A DNA stretch of 64,000 bases from Armillaria gallica. Taxonomy: Eukaryota; Basidiomycota; Agaricomycetes; Agaricales; Physalacriaceae. Each line of letters starts with the position of its first letter. Positions within the stretch are counted from its first letter, which is position 1. Where the stretch lies: contig JBANDB010000018.1 of assembly GCA_037576215.1 (NCBI GenBank), forward strand, positions 620,001 through 684,000. Reading direction: 5' to 3'. The notes under the pieces were generated by a model, which was not told where the DNA came from, searched no databases, and worked only from the letters and a program-made list of their open reading frames with translations. Position numbers and translations under genes: made by a program. Below are positions 55,199 through 64,000 of this stretch, piece by piece.

Positions 55199-56486
55199 CT
55201 ATTCAGAGACACCCTCGGGGTTATCCTTCCTTCCTAGCGGGACTTCTAGGGCATTGTCAGCCATGATGGCACTCTGTGTAGTATCGTCCTGGGAGCCCAT
55301 CTGTTCACTATCTCGCCCAAAATGAAGCGATGACATTATGCTTCCCTGCCAAGAGTCATCAGGCCGCGCGTGTCCTGCAGCGACGCGCCCAATGATAAGT
55401 GTCGGGGCTACTCCCTAGTACATTGCAGTGAGATGGTTGTCAATACCAAGAAAGTAACAGTTCTCATCATACTCTTGCGAATGCTGCCACGGTTTCCATG
55501 TAGTAGTTTGCCATATTCTGGCAAGCCAGAAAGGCCATATCCAGAAGCAGAAATATTGCATAGAGAGCTGAGGATTCGACCAAAACTTCTATGATGTGGC
55601 GGTACACTCTGATGGGTCTCCCAGATCCGCTGCTGGCCCGTCCAACACTCAAAATACGGAAAATGATCGCCAAAGTGCACCAAAGGGTTGTTGCAAGGAT
55701 AAAAGCCAGATAGAGAATCAGAAGTAGATCAATGAATGCATCTGCTGCTGGGTTGGTGGACTGTTTGTATGTCACTATGGCTTTAAAAACTGGGCCAACT
55801 TAGCATAGCAGGAAATGTTAGAGAGCATGGATTGTCGCACCAGTTCCAGATATGAGAAAAAGGATCGGAAGCATGACAATGGGCCAGCGCTTTCCCCAAA
55901 CCATCCAGCAGCGCCAAATCTAGAATAGAGATGTCATTCAGTGTCAGCGTGGACATATACTCAACAAAATTATAATACCATGGCAGAGTCTGCACAGATA
56001 GTGGAGAAGATGCCTGTCATAGCCATAGGAATTTCTAAGTTGTTGGAATCAGAATATGCCAGATATTCATCCACAAAGGTCTGCCCATGCTTGACATATA
56101 TACGGCGTATATATGACCAATAGAGGGCAAAGTCGATGGCAGCCATGACATAAAGAATCATGATTACCACGATCGTGGCTTTTCCAATACGTTTACACTT
56201 TTCGGTATCTGCGTGACTGATTTCAGTATCGCAGAAATAGCAGAGTATGCATAGGGACATGTTTTCTTGAATCCTCACAGATGTTCCACAAAGTGAACGC
56301 CATAATTCCAGTATATATGCCTACATGTGTCTCTGAGGTTAGGCCGAATTTAAGGAGGTTATGAGAGTTCGCACCAAGTAATTGACCTTGGAAAATGGTG
56401 GAATTCAACCCAGCATCAAGATATTGGAAAATAAGAGCGATGTCATCTGCAGTAAGACCTGCCGAACTATCTGTTTCGGCGGCCAT
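55199..56486 (-). CDS. Seven-helix integral membrane protein, mushroom-type, function unknown
   Basis: Six exons can be joined on the minus strand, starting MAAETDSSAGLTADD at 56486. Joins: QLL to GIYTGIMAFTLWNI; NI to YTEKCKRIGKATIV; DSAM to IWRCWMVWGKRW; SGT to VFKAIVTY; and FAR to GVAPTLIIGRVAAGHARPDD, with the stop at 55199-55201. About seven hydrophobic segments are visible: GIYTGIMAFTLW, IVVIMILYVMAAIDFALYW, MAMTGIFSTICADSAMIW, WPIVMLPILFLISG, LLLILYLAFILATTLWCTL, VESSALYAIFLLLDMAF, and a last one at GVAPTLII. The signature RVYRHIIEVLVESSALY and the final GRVAAGHARPDDSWQGS are typical of a large uncharacterised mushroom family with a receptor-like layout. It sits within the segment that separates the two halves of the F-box pseudogene. 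Confidence 0.83.
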
Positions 56487-57311
56487 GAGGGTCGGTGGCT
56501 AGACTCAGATTAGTGATGGCGAACAAGAGAGGATGACGAAGATGGACTAAGGTGTATCGTTCATATAAAGGATAAAGCCTTGTTTCAGAAGACACCCATA
56601 GAGAGAAGTTTCGAGTCGTGGCACGGCAATTTTGATGAGAACAAAAGCTTTCCCATTGCCCAGTTTCTGATCCACAGCAACGATATATTAATTGTTGGAG
56701 CGAAAGACCAATGGAATGGCGAGAAGATCAATCCGGATTCAGAAGTAAGGTACTAATTCTCCTTGATGAGAAGGTTGTGTTACAGTCTGGCAGATGGAAC
56801 CACGGCATTACGCAGCTTGATTCTCCAAGAAAGGACAACAGAATAGCTGGGATTTATTTTGGAACTTCTGGGCTGGGGCTGAAGCGCCGGAGGATCAGTG
56901 AGCAGTGGGTTTTCATTGATGTGGTTGTACTGAGTCATCACGGTCGTTATTACTATCAGTCACTGGCAGCTGAGCGTTCGGCTCCGAATCCGTTACTTCC
57001 CGTACTTCATTTCGCACCATTGCATTGATGAGGCCTCAGACCGTAGGTATAAGTAATAAACGGGTTGCACATTTTCGTTTCCTTCCAGGATCTTCCATTC
57101 CTATAGCGTACATCTCAACAACGTCCGAGTCAGTGGTACCAGAGGGACCATGGAAACAGCTGCATCGTCTTAATCATGAACTTCATATTGTATCAGTCGA
57201 TGCAGATGCACCTTTGCGGCAGGCCCTTTTCCACAGCCTCTGTCCGATGTTGCGAACCAGAAACTGTCATTCAAAGGTAGATTATCAGGAGGAGAGGTGG
57301 GTCACTCGTTG
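56487..57311. other. No supportable gene
   Basis: Plus-strand frames at 56711-57028 and 57025-57315 exist but show no family motif or good splice logic. This is probably intergenic sequence or part of an insertion. Confidence 0.4.
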
Positions 57312-57364
57312 GTAGGTAGGTAGGTAGGTAGGTAGGTAGGTAGGTAGGTAGGTAGGTAGGTAGG
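57312..57364. repeat. (GGTA)n microsatellite
   Basis: About 13 perfect tandem copies of GGTA/TAGG. It lies at the 3' side of the LINE fragment (which is on the minus strand, where it reads TACC repeats), so it may be the element's tail. Confidence 0.9.
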
Positions 57365-57450
57365 ACATTCGAGAATGACATGCCACTCCGGTGTTTCGAT
57401 GGCGGCAATCTACAATAGCCGTTGGTTACCGGCAATACTTCTCCGTCCGT

Positions 57451-57588
57451 CACAGCTGGGCGGCGGCTATTTTGGGCGAGTCAAAATAGAATCAAAGTGC
57501 GGGATGTCGGATTTTACCTCGCCCAAAATCGGCATCTCGGATTTTGATTCTATTTTGACCATCCACAAATAGTTGCTTCCCAGCTGTG
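57451..57588. repeat. 138-bp nested inverted repeat at the LINE 3' side
   Basis: Outer arms CACAGCTGGG (57451-57460) and CCCAGCTGTG (57579-57588); inner perfect 17-base arms GTCAAAATAGAATCAAA (57480-57496) and its inverse (57543-57559); innermost TTTTGGGCGAG and CTCGCCCAAAA. It could be a small MITE or a structured 3' untranslated hairpin of the LINE. Confidence 0.8.
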
Positions 57589-57593
57589 CGTGG

Positions 57594-58612
57594 TCAGCCC
57601 ATCGTAGCCTTTCCACTGCGAGCTTGTGCGTTGAGAACACCACAGATGCAAGCGCATCCCGATACTTGGAGACCGTGCAGGTGAGATATGTGCGCATTTT
57701 CAAGGGCAATGGTCCTCTTACATTGTTTTCCAACCACCTCTAGCCGATTATGGATCAGGTAAAGTTTTGCGGTACCGTTCAGTTGCTGCAATAGCCACGT
57801 TTCCGCTACCTTTTCGACTTCTGCCATGTACACCGCGATCTCCGTAGCATCTGCTAGGACAGGGACTGGACGCACGTAAAAAGGCAAACATTCACAAGCT
57901 GTCTGTACATCTACGTACCATGAAGATTTTCCGGCAAAGTACAATGACCTGCTACTTGTCAGTGCCAGGTGAGTATAATGATGGTCTTTCAGATTGAGGA
58001 GGTACTGAAGGTAGCGCATCAGAAGGAGCAATCGTCGCACTCTGAGAGGCATGAGACCAGTCTCGGTGTATAGAGCGATTCTAGGTGCTTTCTTTCCGAC
58101 ATGCAGCGACCATCTTATGAACCACTCTTGAATTTTCTCCAAGTCCTTCACATGAGCATTGATGGCGTCCGGGACAACCTCACATGCATGGGTCAAGTGG
58201 CAGTCGACTCTGGCATTATACAGTAGCTTCAGCTGCGTAGACATTAATCGGCCGGTCTTATCTTGTATCGCAAAGATGCAGTGACCGCTGTATCTTGCGG
58301 TAGACGCCTTCTTTTCCAAGTGTACCTTGAATGGACGGGCTAAGCCAGGCTGTACGGTCACACCGACATATCTCTCCTCCTCGGAGATAGAGAGCTTGTG
58401 TACACCCACATAGAAGTTTGGCGCTATCACTGAGGCGGGTATCACGCCAAAGATCAGGATCACCGTTTTCAGCTTATTGACAGTGATAAAATTCTTCGAG
58501 CACCAACTTGTCAGTGCATTGAGTTTCACTTGGAGACCAGCCGCGGAAAGGGAGAACAGGAGGATATCGTCCGCTTGAGCCAGGATGTCCATTACCCGGT
58601 GTGCGAGTTTCA
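57594..58612 (-). mobile_element. 5'-truncated non-LTR retrotransposon (LINE), reverse transcriptase C-terminal part
   Basis: A long minus-strand frame holds the end of a reverse transcriptase: the catalytic box reads AQADDILLFSLS, followed by GLQVKLNALTSWCSKNFITVN and VILIFG, typical of Tad/I-like fungal LINEs. The connection and thumb-like region follow, ending QARSGKATMG. All RT blocks upstream of the ADD box, the endonuclease and ORF1 are missing. Its 5' end abuts F-box coding sequence at about 58612, as expected for a 5'-truncated insertion. The reading frame is still open over about 340 codons, so the insertion is fairly young. It is not autonomous. Confidence 0.82.
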
Positions 58613-59012
58613 CGTATGGGTATATGCGTTCCACTTTTCGAATTTCACGAATCTTCGTTCATTTGGCTGGAATATACCCATGCTGTTCGACCAGGTAACG
58701 CCTAAGGCTCTGGTACTATTCGAAGGGGGACAACATGGAGATTCGGTTCTCCCTTATGCTGGATTGCCCTCCTAGGAGCAAGACGACGAGTTGTCGGAGG
58801 ATGACGAGCGCCATCGGATGGCTGTTGTGTTCTCGGCGTTTATTACGACGCTGGAAACTATCTCGTTCTGTACGTTGGTCGGAGGGATTGATTGGCGCAT
58901 CAAGAGAGTGGATGGACAGACAAGTATCGAATTCGTAGGACTGAAAATCCCAGATAGGCAGTGTTGGAATCCTACCTGGGCAAAATCTTTAGAGTCTTCA
59001 GTAATGATTTGA
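58613..59012 (+). pseudogene. F-box protein pseudogene, C-terminal part
   Basis: Aligns with the last 130 codons of the intact F-box gene at 51349-52838: VYAFHFSNFTNLRSFGWNIP corresponds to MYASRFSGFSNLRSFAWNF. The stretch LVLFEGG, one stop (after AGLPS), and CWNPTWAKSLESSVMI at the end correspond to SWNPTWEEQLDRSIIVE. It fits exactly where the N-terminal piece (ending about 55015) leaves off, so both are probably halves of one gene. A fragment of a third paralogue is the alternative. Confidence 0.78.
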
Positions 59013-59309
59013 TCCCCTCTACATATCTGCACGGATTATATACTACGAAATCCCTACGGAAATGAACAAACACGTAAGTAATTCCGTACGAGAACCAAAC
59101 GGCGAACTGACTGACTGAGACTAGCTCGAAACCTCACACATTTCACTTAGTCTTATACTTTAGCGCGGTACTACAGTGGCGAGATTCTAGTCACTTTCTC
59201 CGCATCGGCTCCACTCCAACATTTCTGGACTAGTTGTTCCTAGCCCAACGGACGGCCTTTAAAACGGCCTCCCCCGCCCGCTTCTTTCTATCCTCACCTC
59301 GAAACAACC

Positions 59310-60720
59310 ATGGACTTTTCCTCTGCACAAACTGCCGAAAAGATATCTTCACTCAATGAGGTCCAAGCCATCACAGAGAAGGTTCATCTCAGCTTTTCTA
59401 GCTGTGGGTTCTACTATAGTCGGGATAGTCGCCATTTCTGACCGCACGACAGGTCTCGATGAAAGGATGACGTTTCTCTTCAAGAACTTGGTACAGTAAC
59501 TTCAGCCTGGGTGATCTTCTGTTACCTGGTCGATGTGACGGCTTGATTAGGTAGATCATATCCACAATTTCGTTCGAGAGACATCTTTGACCCACGCGGA
59601 GTGGTCGTAAGTTGTGTCGTCAGCACCATTCTTGATGCTGAGTTCATGTCAGAGCGACGATGGATTTTCTGGACAGATTCCGTCAAGAGGATCGGGGTAA
59701 GTGACATGCCCTCAGCGATGAAAGTAGACTTAACTTGCTCACTCGCACCATATCTAGATATCGCAGTCATGTCCGATATTCTTGGCGTGTCGGCCCTCGT
59801 GGATTTGATGAACAGTAACAAGCCTCCTAACGCAACGGAGGATGCGGTTTTGGGACCCCTCTATACCGAGAATACTCAGATATGTAGGTTTGAAATTAAG
59901 CTGTTCTGTTGCCCTATCTGATCCTCTGCCACAGTGAAGAACGGCGACTCCATCGCTTCCGAGGGTAAAGGTGACTACTTGTATATGTCCGGGCGTATCT
60001 TGGACGTCCAGGGAAACCCTATCGCTGGCGCAGTGATGGATGTCTGGGAGGCAGATCAACACGGGGTGTACGACATGCAGGTAGGTGTAGTGATCACTAT
60101 AGTATATTGTGCGTTGACGAAGCCGATAGCGTTCAGACTACAACGACAAACCTGATTGTCGAGGACGCTTCACGACCGGAGAAGACGGCGTATTTGCATT
60201 CAGAGCCGTGAAGTTAATTCTTTCATGTTTTTGGTTAGGATATCTGTTGACGCTTCGTGCATTGACATAGGCCATCATCATACCAAGCTGCCGCTGCGGG
60301 TGGACCTGTTATAGATCTGCTTAATGCTCTTAACACTCACAAATACAGACCAGCCCATCTTCATTTCAAGATCGTCGTAAGTCACATCGTCGGATGGTTC
60401 TCATATGCTAGCTGAAGATGTATCCCATATAGGCACCCAACTACATGGAACTCGTCACGCAGCTGTACTTTAAAGGTGACCAATATCTGGAGATGGACGT
60501 TGTATTTGCTGTTAGGCAATCCCTCATTATGGTGGGTTTGATTTTCACCAGAATTGATTGGACGGGCACTTATGGCTCCTTCAAGGATCCGAAGTTGATT
60601 ACAGACGCGTCTATTACATTGGCTCGGGGTTTCAAAGAAGCAAAGCCGCACCTTGAACTTACGCAAGAATTTGTACTTGTCAGGGAGCAGGAAGCTGTTA
60701 GCACAAAAGCCAAGGTTTGA
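59310..60720 (+). CDS. Intradiol ring-cleavage dioxygenase (hydroxyquinol 1,2-dioxygenase-like)
   Basis: Nine exons: 59310-59403, 59453-59490, 59551-59606, 59653-59696, 59758-59883, 59935-60084, 60137-60212, 60271-60376 and 60433-60720. They give 325 residues with all phases consistent. The N-terminal helical dimerisation domain reads NLVDHIHNFVRETSLTHAEW and MSDILGVSALVDLMN; then VLGPLYTEN, SGRILDVQGNPIAGAVMDVW and ADQHGVYDMQ. All four Fe(III) ligands of the family are visible: the Tyr of GVYDMQ and the Tyr-His-His of YRPAHLHF. The enzyme would open catechol or hydroxyquinol rings between the two hydroxyls, a step in breakdown of lignin-derived aromatics through the beta-ketoadipate route. 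It is cytosolic, with no signal peptide. A TTTAAAA/CT-rich promoter lies upstream. Confidence 0.9.
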
Positions 60721-61148
60721 TCTCTTTGCGAGGCGGAGAGGCAATTTTCAGTACATCGGTACAGATGAATAGCTTTCGTTGAACGAATAGTGAAGAGCAG
60801 TATTTGTGCTAGTCGATGTGGGCTGAAGTTGCTCAACACATATTCTGCGAGTTTTTTTGAACAAAAATCGCCTACCACGGGGTGTACTGTACTAAAATGT
60901 ACCGGAAAAAGACTATCTCTTCGTCAAATTGAGGATGGCAGGGCCCCGCGCAATGGCTGTGAAGAATTTTTAACTTTACATACTCGATGTTGTCACGGCG
61001 AACAATGCCTGTGGCGTCAAAAATTAACAACTCAATCTGGGCTTGACCAACGATGACGACGAAGAACTTTACATGACCAGATTTTTGTCCCATTCTTCCT
61101 AATATTTCCCAGAGCACAGAAACAACTTCCACCGCTTTTATGTTTGTT
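60721..61148. other. Intergenic between convergent genes
   Basis: Holds the 3' ends of the dioxygenase and the pyridoxal kinase genes. Nothing else is seen. Confidence 0.5.
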
Positions 61149-62457
61149 CTAAATATCCCATAGGCCTATCCAGGGATGCATCTCGCGCAACTCGGCTAGT
61201 TCCGCTCCTCGAATAATATCCTGGCATTGAATTAGCCTTAGCTCCCTTCCTCGCATTCGCCGTATCCGACGCATGGGCTCCGCGTCATCCTTCTCCTCAT
61301 CCGACGCCTGCCGTTCATCGGGCGGTAGAGTCTCAGAATACTTGTGGGTAACGGTCAATACCGCGTGCGTCTTGGTCAGGGCATGGGATGTCGCCGATGA
61401 CAGCGGTGTAACGCCGTCCGGATGATCGCCCTGTTCTGGCTTGAACTGTCCCAGGAGAAGTGCAGAGAAGAGGTCGCCGACTCCCGAAAAGTACCCAGGG
61501 ATGAGTGGTACACAACCGGCGTGGATGGTAGGTTTTTCTTGGGTGGCTGACCAGGACGAGGACATGCACAGTAGATGATCAGAGTGTTCTTCAGGGGGAG
61601 GACGGATATTGGATGGGAGGAGATCAGCGAGCCATGTTGTGAGTGGGATAGAACTAATGACAACGTTGGGGACGCCGTAGTCCTTGTGCAGAACGGTCAG
61701 GGCCTTGCGTAGGGATGCGAGGTCGTGGAGGGTCGTGTTGGCAAGGGTTCTTCGTGAAAGTTAGATTGGGTGAAGGGTAAAGAGAAGGGCGGCACTTACT
61801 CGGCCTCGAACCAGTTTGGGGTAATCACGCTGGCGAGAGAGAGCATGCTCTGGTAGACCGGTACCACATCTGGGGCGACATATAAACGGCCCGCGTCCCC
61901 CATCACAGCTAAAAAAAAAATCTCTCAGTAGACAGGCTGAATATAGCATGGACGGGTGCTTACGATCGAGGAGGTATATGAGCTCTGGCTTGCGTTTCTT
62001 CAGCTTGGCTGCTAGTTGACCGATTGCTGTAAGGGCTTCTGCACCGGGTATATAACCTGCACACGACATGGTCAGTTGCGTCGAGCTATCTAAAAAAACA
62101 TGCGGCATACCAGTCAACAGCCGCGTCGGGCTCAACAGCTCGTTGGCCTCCATCGATTCAAATATCGAATTAAGCTCTGCCGCATTAGTCTTACTCCCCC
62201 CAGAGCGACGGTATCCTGACTAATGTGTCGTCTCAATGACTCTTGGTCTCACGGAGAAGCGAAGGAATACCTGCGTGGTTCGAAAAGTTGACGGTGTTTA
62301 CTACCTTTTTCGTGTGTAAGTTTTTATTGAAGAGCGGTAATCACGGAGGACTTACATCGACATCGTATCCAAGACACTGCAGTGGAAATACAGCAGCTTT
62401 GCCTCCAACGTAACCAAACGCGACGTGGGATTGGATGCTGAGGATTCGTTCGACCAT
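61149..62457 (-). CDS. BUD16: Pyridoxal kinase (BUD16/PdxK type)
   Basis: Six exons on the minus strand from ATG 62457 to stop 61149. The N-terminus [26 protein letters not shown] is the substrate-binding start of the family. Further motifs: [17 protein letters not shown] across an intron, [18 protein letters not shown] joined to [11 protein letters not shown], and ITPNWFEAE (the TPN.FE signature). The anion-hole motif with the catalytic Asp is [14 protein letters not shown]. It phosphorylates pyridoxal, pyridoxine and pyridoxamine to supply pyridoxal 5'-phosphate in the cytosol. An insertion rich in Glu and Asp ([14 protein letters not shown]) lies in the C-terminal part. One acceptor is preceded by ten consecutive T (in the minus sense). 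Single-copy housekeeping gene, no sign of decay. Confidence 0.92.
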
Positions 62458-62870
62458 GGAGAAGGATGTATGTCTAGTCGGTTGTAGATATTATTCTAAG
62501 TAGATATCCGTATCTGCCTGATAATGAGTGGGACGTATAAAGGTCGGCGAAAAGCGTACATAGGGTTCCTTGAGGCAGTATCGGTCAACGTGCTAACTAG
62601 AGAACATGAAGAAAGTCAGCCAGAGAAGGAAGAACAAGTTCGAGTCAAAGCCGCGCTTATCTAAATTTGCTATCCGGCGATTGAAAATGATGCCGGAAGG
62701 CAGGTTCCTTGCTCCATTTGAATTTGTGATATTAAAAACTTAGGTATGTACATTGTACATGTAGAGCTTCTGAGACGGCCTAAGAATCGTAATGTTTAAA
62801 TCCAAAAATCTTAAGTACTTGCAGAGTAATAAGGATAAAATTGATACATGGAATGCTAAAAGAAACTCAT
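62458..62870. other. Promoter side of the pyridoxal kinase; no gene
   Basis: About 400 bases between the kinase start and the tRNA-His. Nothing supportable. Confidence 0.45.
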
Positions 62871-62951
62871 TGTCGGTAGCTGGAATCGAACCAGCGGCTC
62901 TTCGGAGTTGAGTTCCACAACGAAGTGATTTAACCCCTAATCGATACCAAC
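62871..62951 (-). tRNA. tRNA-His (GTG) with a 9-base intron, second copy
   Basis: Same cloverleaf as the tRNA at 30873: acceptor GTTGGTA pairs with TACCGAC (one G-T), D stem GATT/AATC, anticodon stem CTTCG/CGAAG, anticodon GTG, T arm GCTGGTTCGATTCCAGC. The intron is AACTCAACT instead of TTAGTAACT. The downstream T run is weak (TTTCT). Confidence 0.9.
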
Positions 62952-64000
62952 CTACCAAAATTGTTGATCTCAGCATACTATGTGATTATTTCAAGATTTC
63001 AAGGCTGCCAAGATGATACCACTTGGACTCCTCCCATGGTTAAGGTTCGCTACATGCTGAGGACCTCCCTTGGCGCCTCGTGCACAAAAGCGAGAGTCAA
63101 TCCTCCACGGGGCACACTGACTCCTATACCACGACCGCCGAATGAACGATATAGGCTTTACGCTGAGTCTTCGTCAATGTTGAATTTCCTTTGGGGATGT
63201 CTCAGCCTGGCGGGCCGCTTGCCATCATCATCCCTCTGTGCGTAGCATCATCAAAATTCGATATTCGTCTGTCCTGGTATTCGTCAATGCGACAAGAAAC
63301 AGCTCATATTTTGTTCGATCCTTCTATTAATTCTCATTGCGGCTCAACGTCAACAATTAGGCATTCCTTACATCGCGAGTTTCAGAAAGTGCTACCCAAG
63401 GTGATCCTGAATAAGTACCTCGTTGCAGTCCAAGAAGGTCGCGGCGCGTGGAAGGACAGTGACGATAAGTATGTCGGTCAACATGGTGTATCGGAATAGG
63501 AGGGAATAAAGGCTCTAAAAGTGAGGAAAAAGACATGTCTGTGGTTATCACGGACTCACGAACGTTCTTTTTCACACAGTTCATTCTCCATTACAAGGAT
63601 TTATACGTCCCATAATTCTCAGATCGTTGTGATACCACTACAGTCTTTATGGATTCGTTCATCACAAGACACAGTCTCGAGAATATTATCTTCACAAGCG
63701 GCAAATTCGATGTCCTTTTTCGCACGGTCTCGAGTCCTGTGAGATAAGCCCGGCTGCCTCAGGCCCGTTCCCTTCTCCGACGTGTCGACTGTGACGGACC
63801 CCATGCCATGTTCTCTTCATCAAGCTGCTCTGCCTGCACATTCCTCTTCAGTTATTCGAACACCATCTTTACTGAGGGGGGTACTTACGACAACAGGAAG
63901 GATTTGCTTATCATCTTTACTGGCGCTTTTCTGTACCAGAGTGACCTGTTGCACAGTAAGTTTTCTCAGTCCGAATACTCGTCGGAAAAAGAGAGAATCG
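62952..64000. other. No gene recognised at the right edge
   Basis: Plus-strand frames at 62961-63245 and 63191-63499 (the latter with FQKVLPKVILNKYLVAVQEG) show no motif I know and no clear splice chain. A gene continuing beyond the window cannot be excluded. Confidence 0.35.

Noticed and set aside
55783..56278. Stop codons in the seven-helix membrane protein gene
   Set aside because: All fall in introns with GT-AG borders; the joined exons give a continuous family-typical protein.
57312..57364. Possible telomere-like or CRISPR-like array
   Set aside because: It is a simple four-base microsatellite with no spacers, inside ordinary euchromatic sequence.
60085..60136. Apparent frame error after the first Tyr ligand of the intradiol dioxygenase
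   Set aside because: Using the donor at 60085 (four bases after the first GT) gives the in-frame join YDMQVDYNDKPDC.

Overview
This window looks like nuclear DNA of a mushroom-forming basidiomycete (Agaricomycetes). The genes are split by many short introns of about 50-60 bases with GT-AG borders. The protein families are ones expanded in mushrooms: 2OG-Fe(II) dioxygenase-like proteins, F-box/leucine-rich proteins, divergent kinases, small one-pass secreted-membrane proteins and seven-helix membrane proteins. Most gene models below were built by joining exons by eye; where I give a protein length, the exon lengths add up to whole codons. I cannot name the species.

Region 1 (1-21.4 kb) is built on a direct duplication of about 5.6 kb (1-5593 and 15076-20764). 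Each copy carries, on the minus strand, a class II (4EHP-like) eIF4E gene and a 2OG-Fe(II) dioxygenase-like pseudogene, followed on the plus strand by a decayed MFS transporter. The eIF4E gene is intact in copy 1 and cut by a nonsense codon in copy 2. The dioxygenase carries one frameshift shared by both copies and others private to each. Copy 1 breaks off inside the MFS pseudogene and runs straight into a fragment of an FAD oxidoreductase; copy 2 carries on to the end of the MFS pseudogene. Between the copies lie a kinase-like gene, an F-box gene with a one-base homopolymer frameshift, and a 65-residue protein with a strong TATA box.

Region 2 (21.4-31 kb) is a 6-kb stretch with no recognisable gene, then a heat-shock-factor-type transcription factor with a 900-base intron, then a tRNA-His.

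Region 3 (31-47 kb) holds a kinase pseudogene, two full MFS transporter paralogues facing each other, and between them a cluster of foldback repeats beside an intron-containing tRNA-Leu. An 11-exon FAD-dependent oxidoreductase follows. The pseudogene remnants of region 1 derive from these same two families, so MFS and FAD genes have travelled together in this genome.

Region 4 (47-64 kb) holds a Gfd2/YDR514C-like gene, a one-pass membrane protein with a probable GC-AG intron, and a tandem two-gene unit (unknown 163-169-residue protein plus F-box protein) present twice. The second F-box copy is wrecked by a 250-bp foldback element and split by a 3.6-kb segment holding a membrane-protein gene and a LINE fragment. 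An intradiol ring-cleavage dioxygenase, a pyridoxal kinase and a second tRNA-His complete the region.
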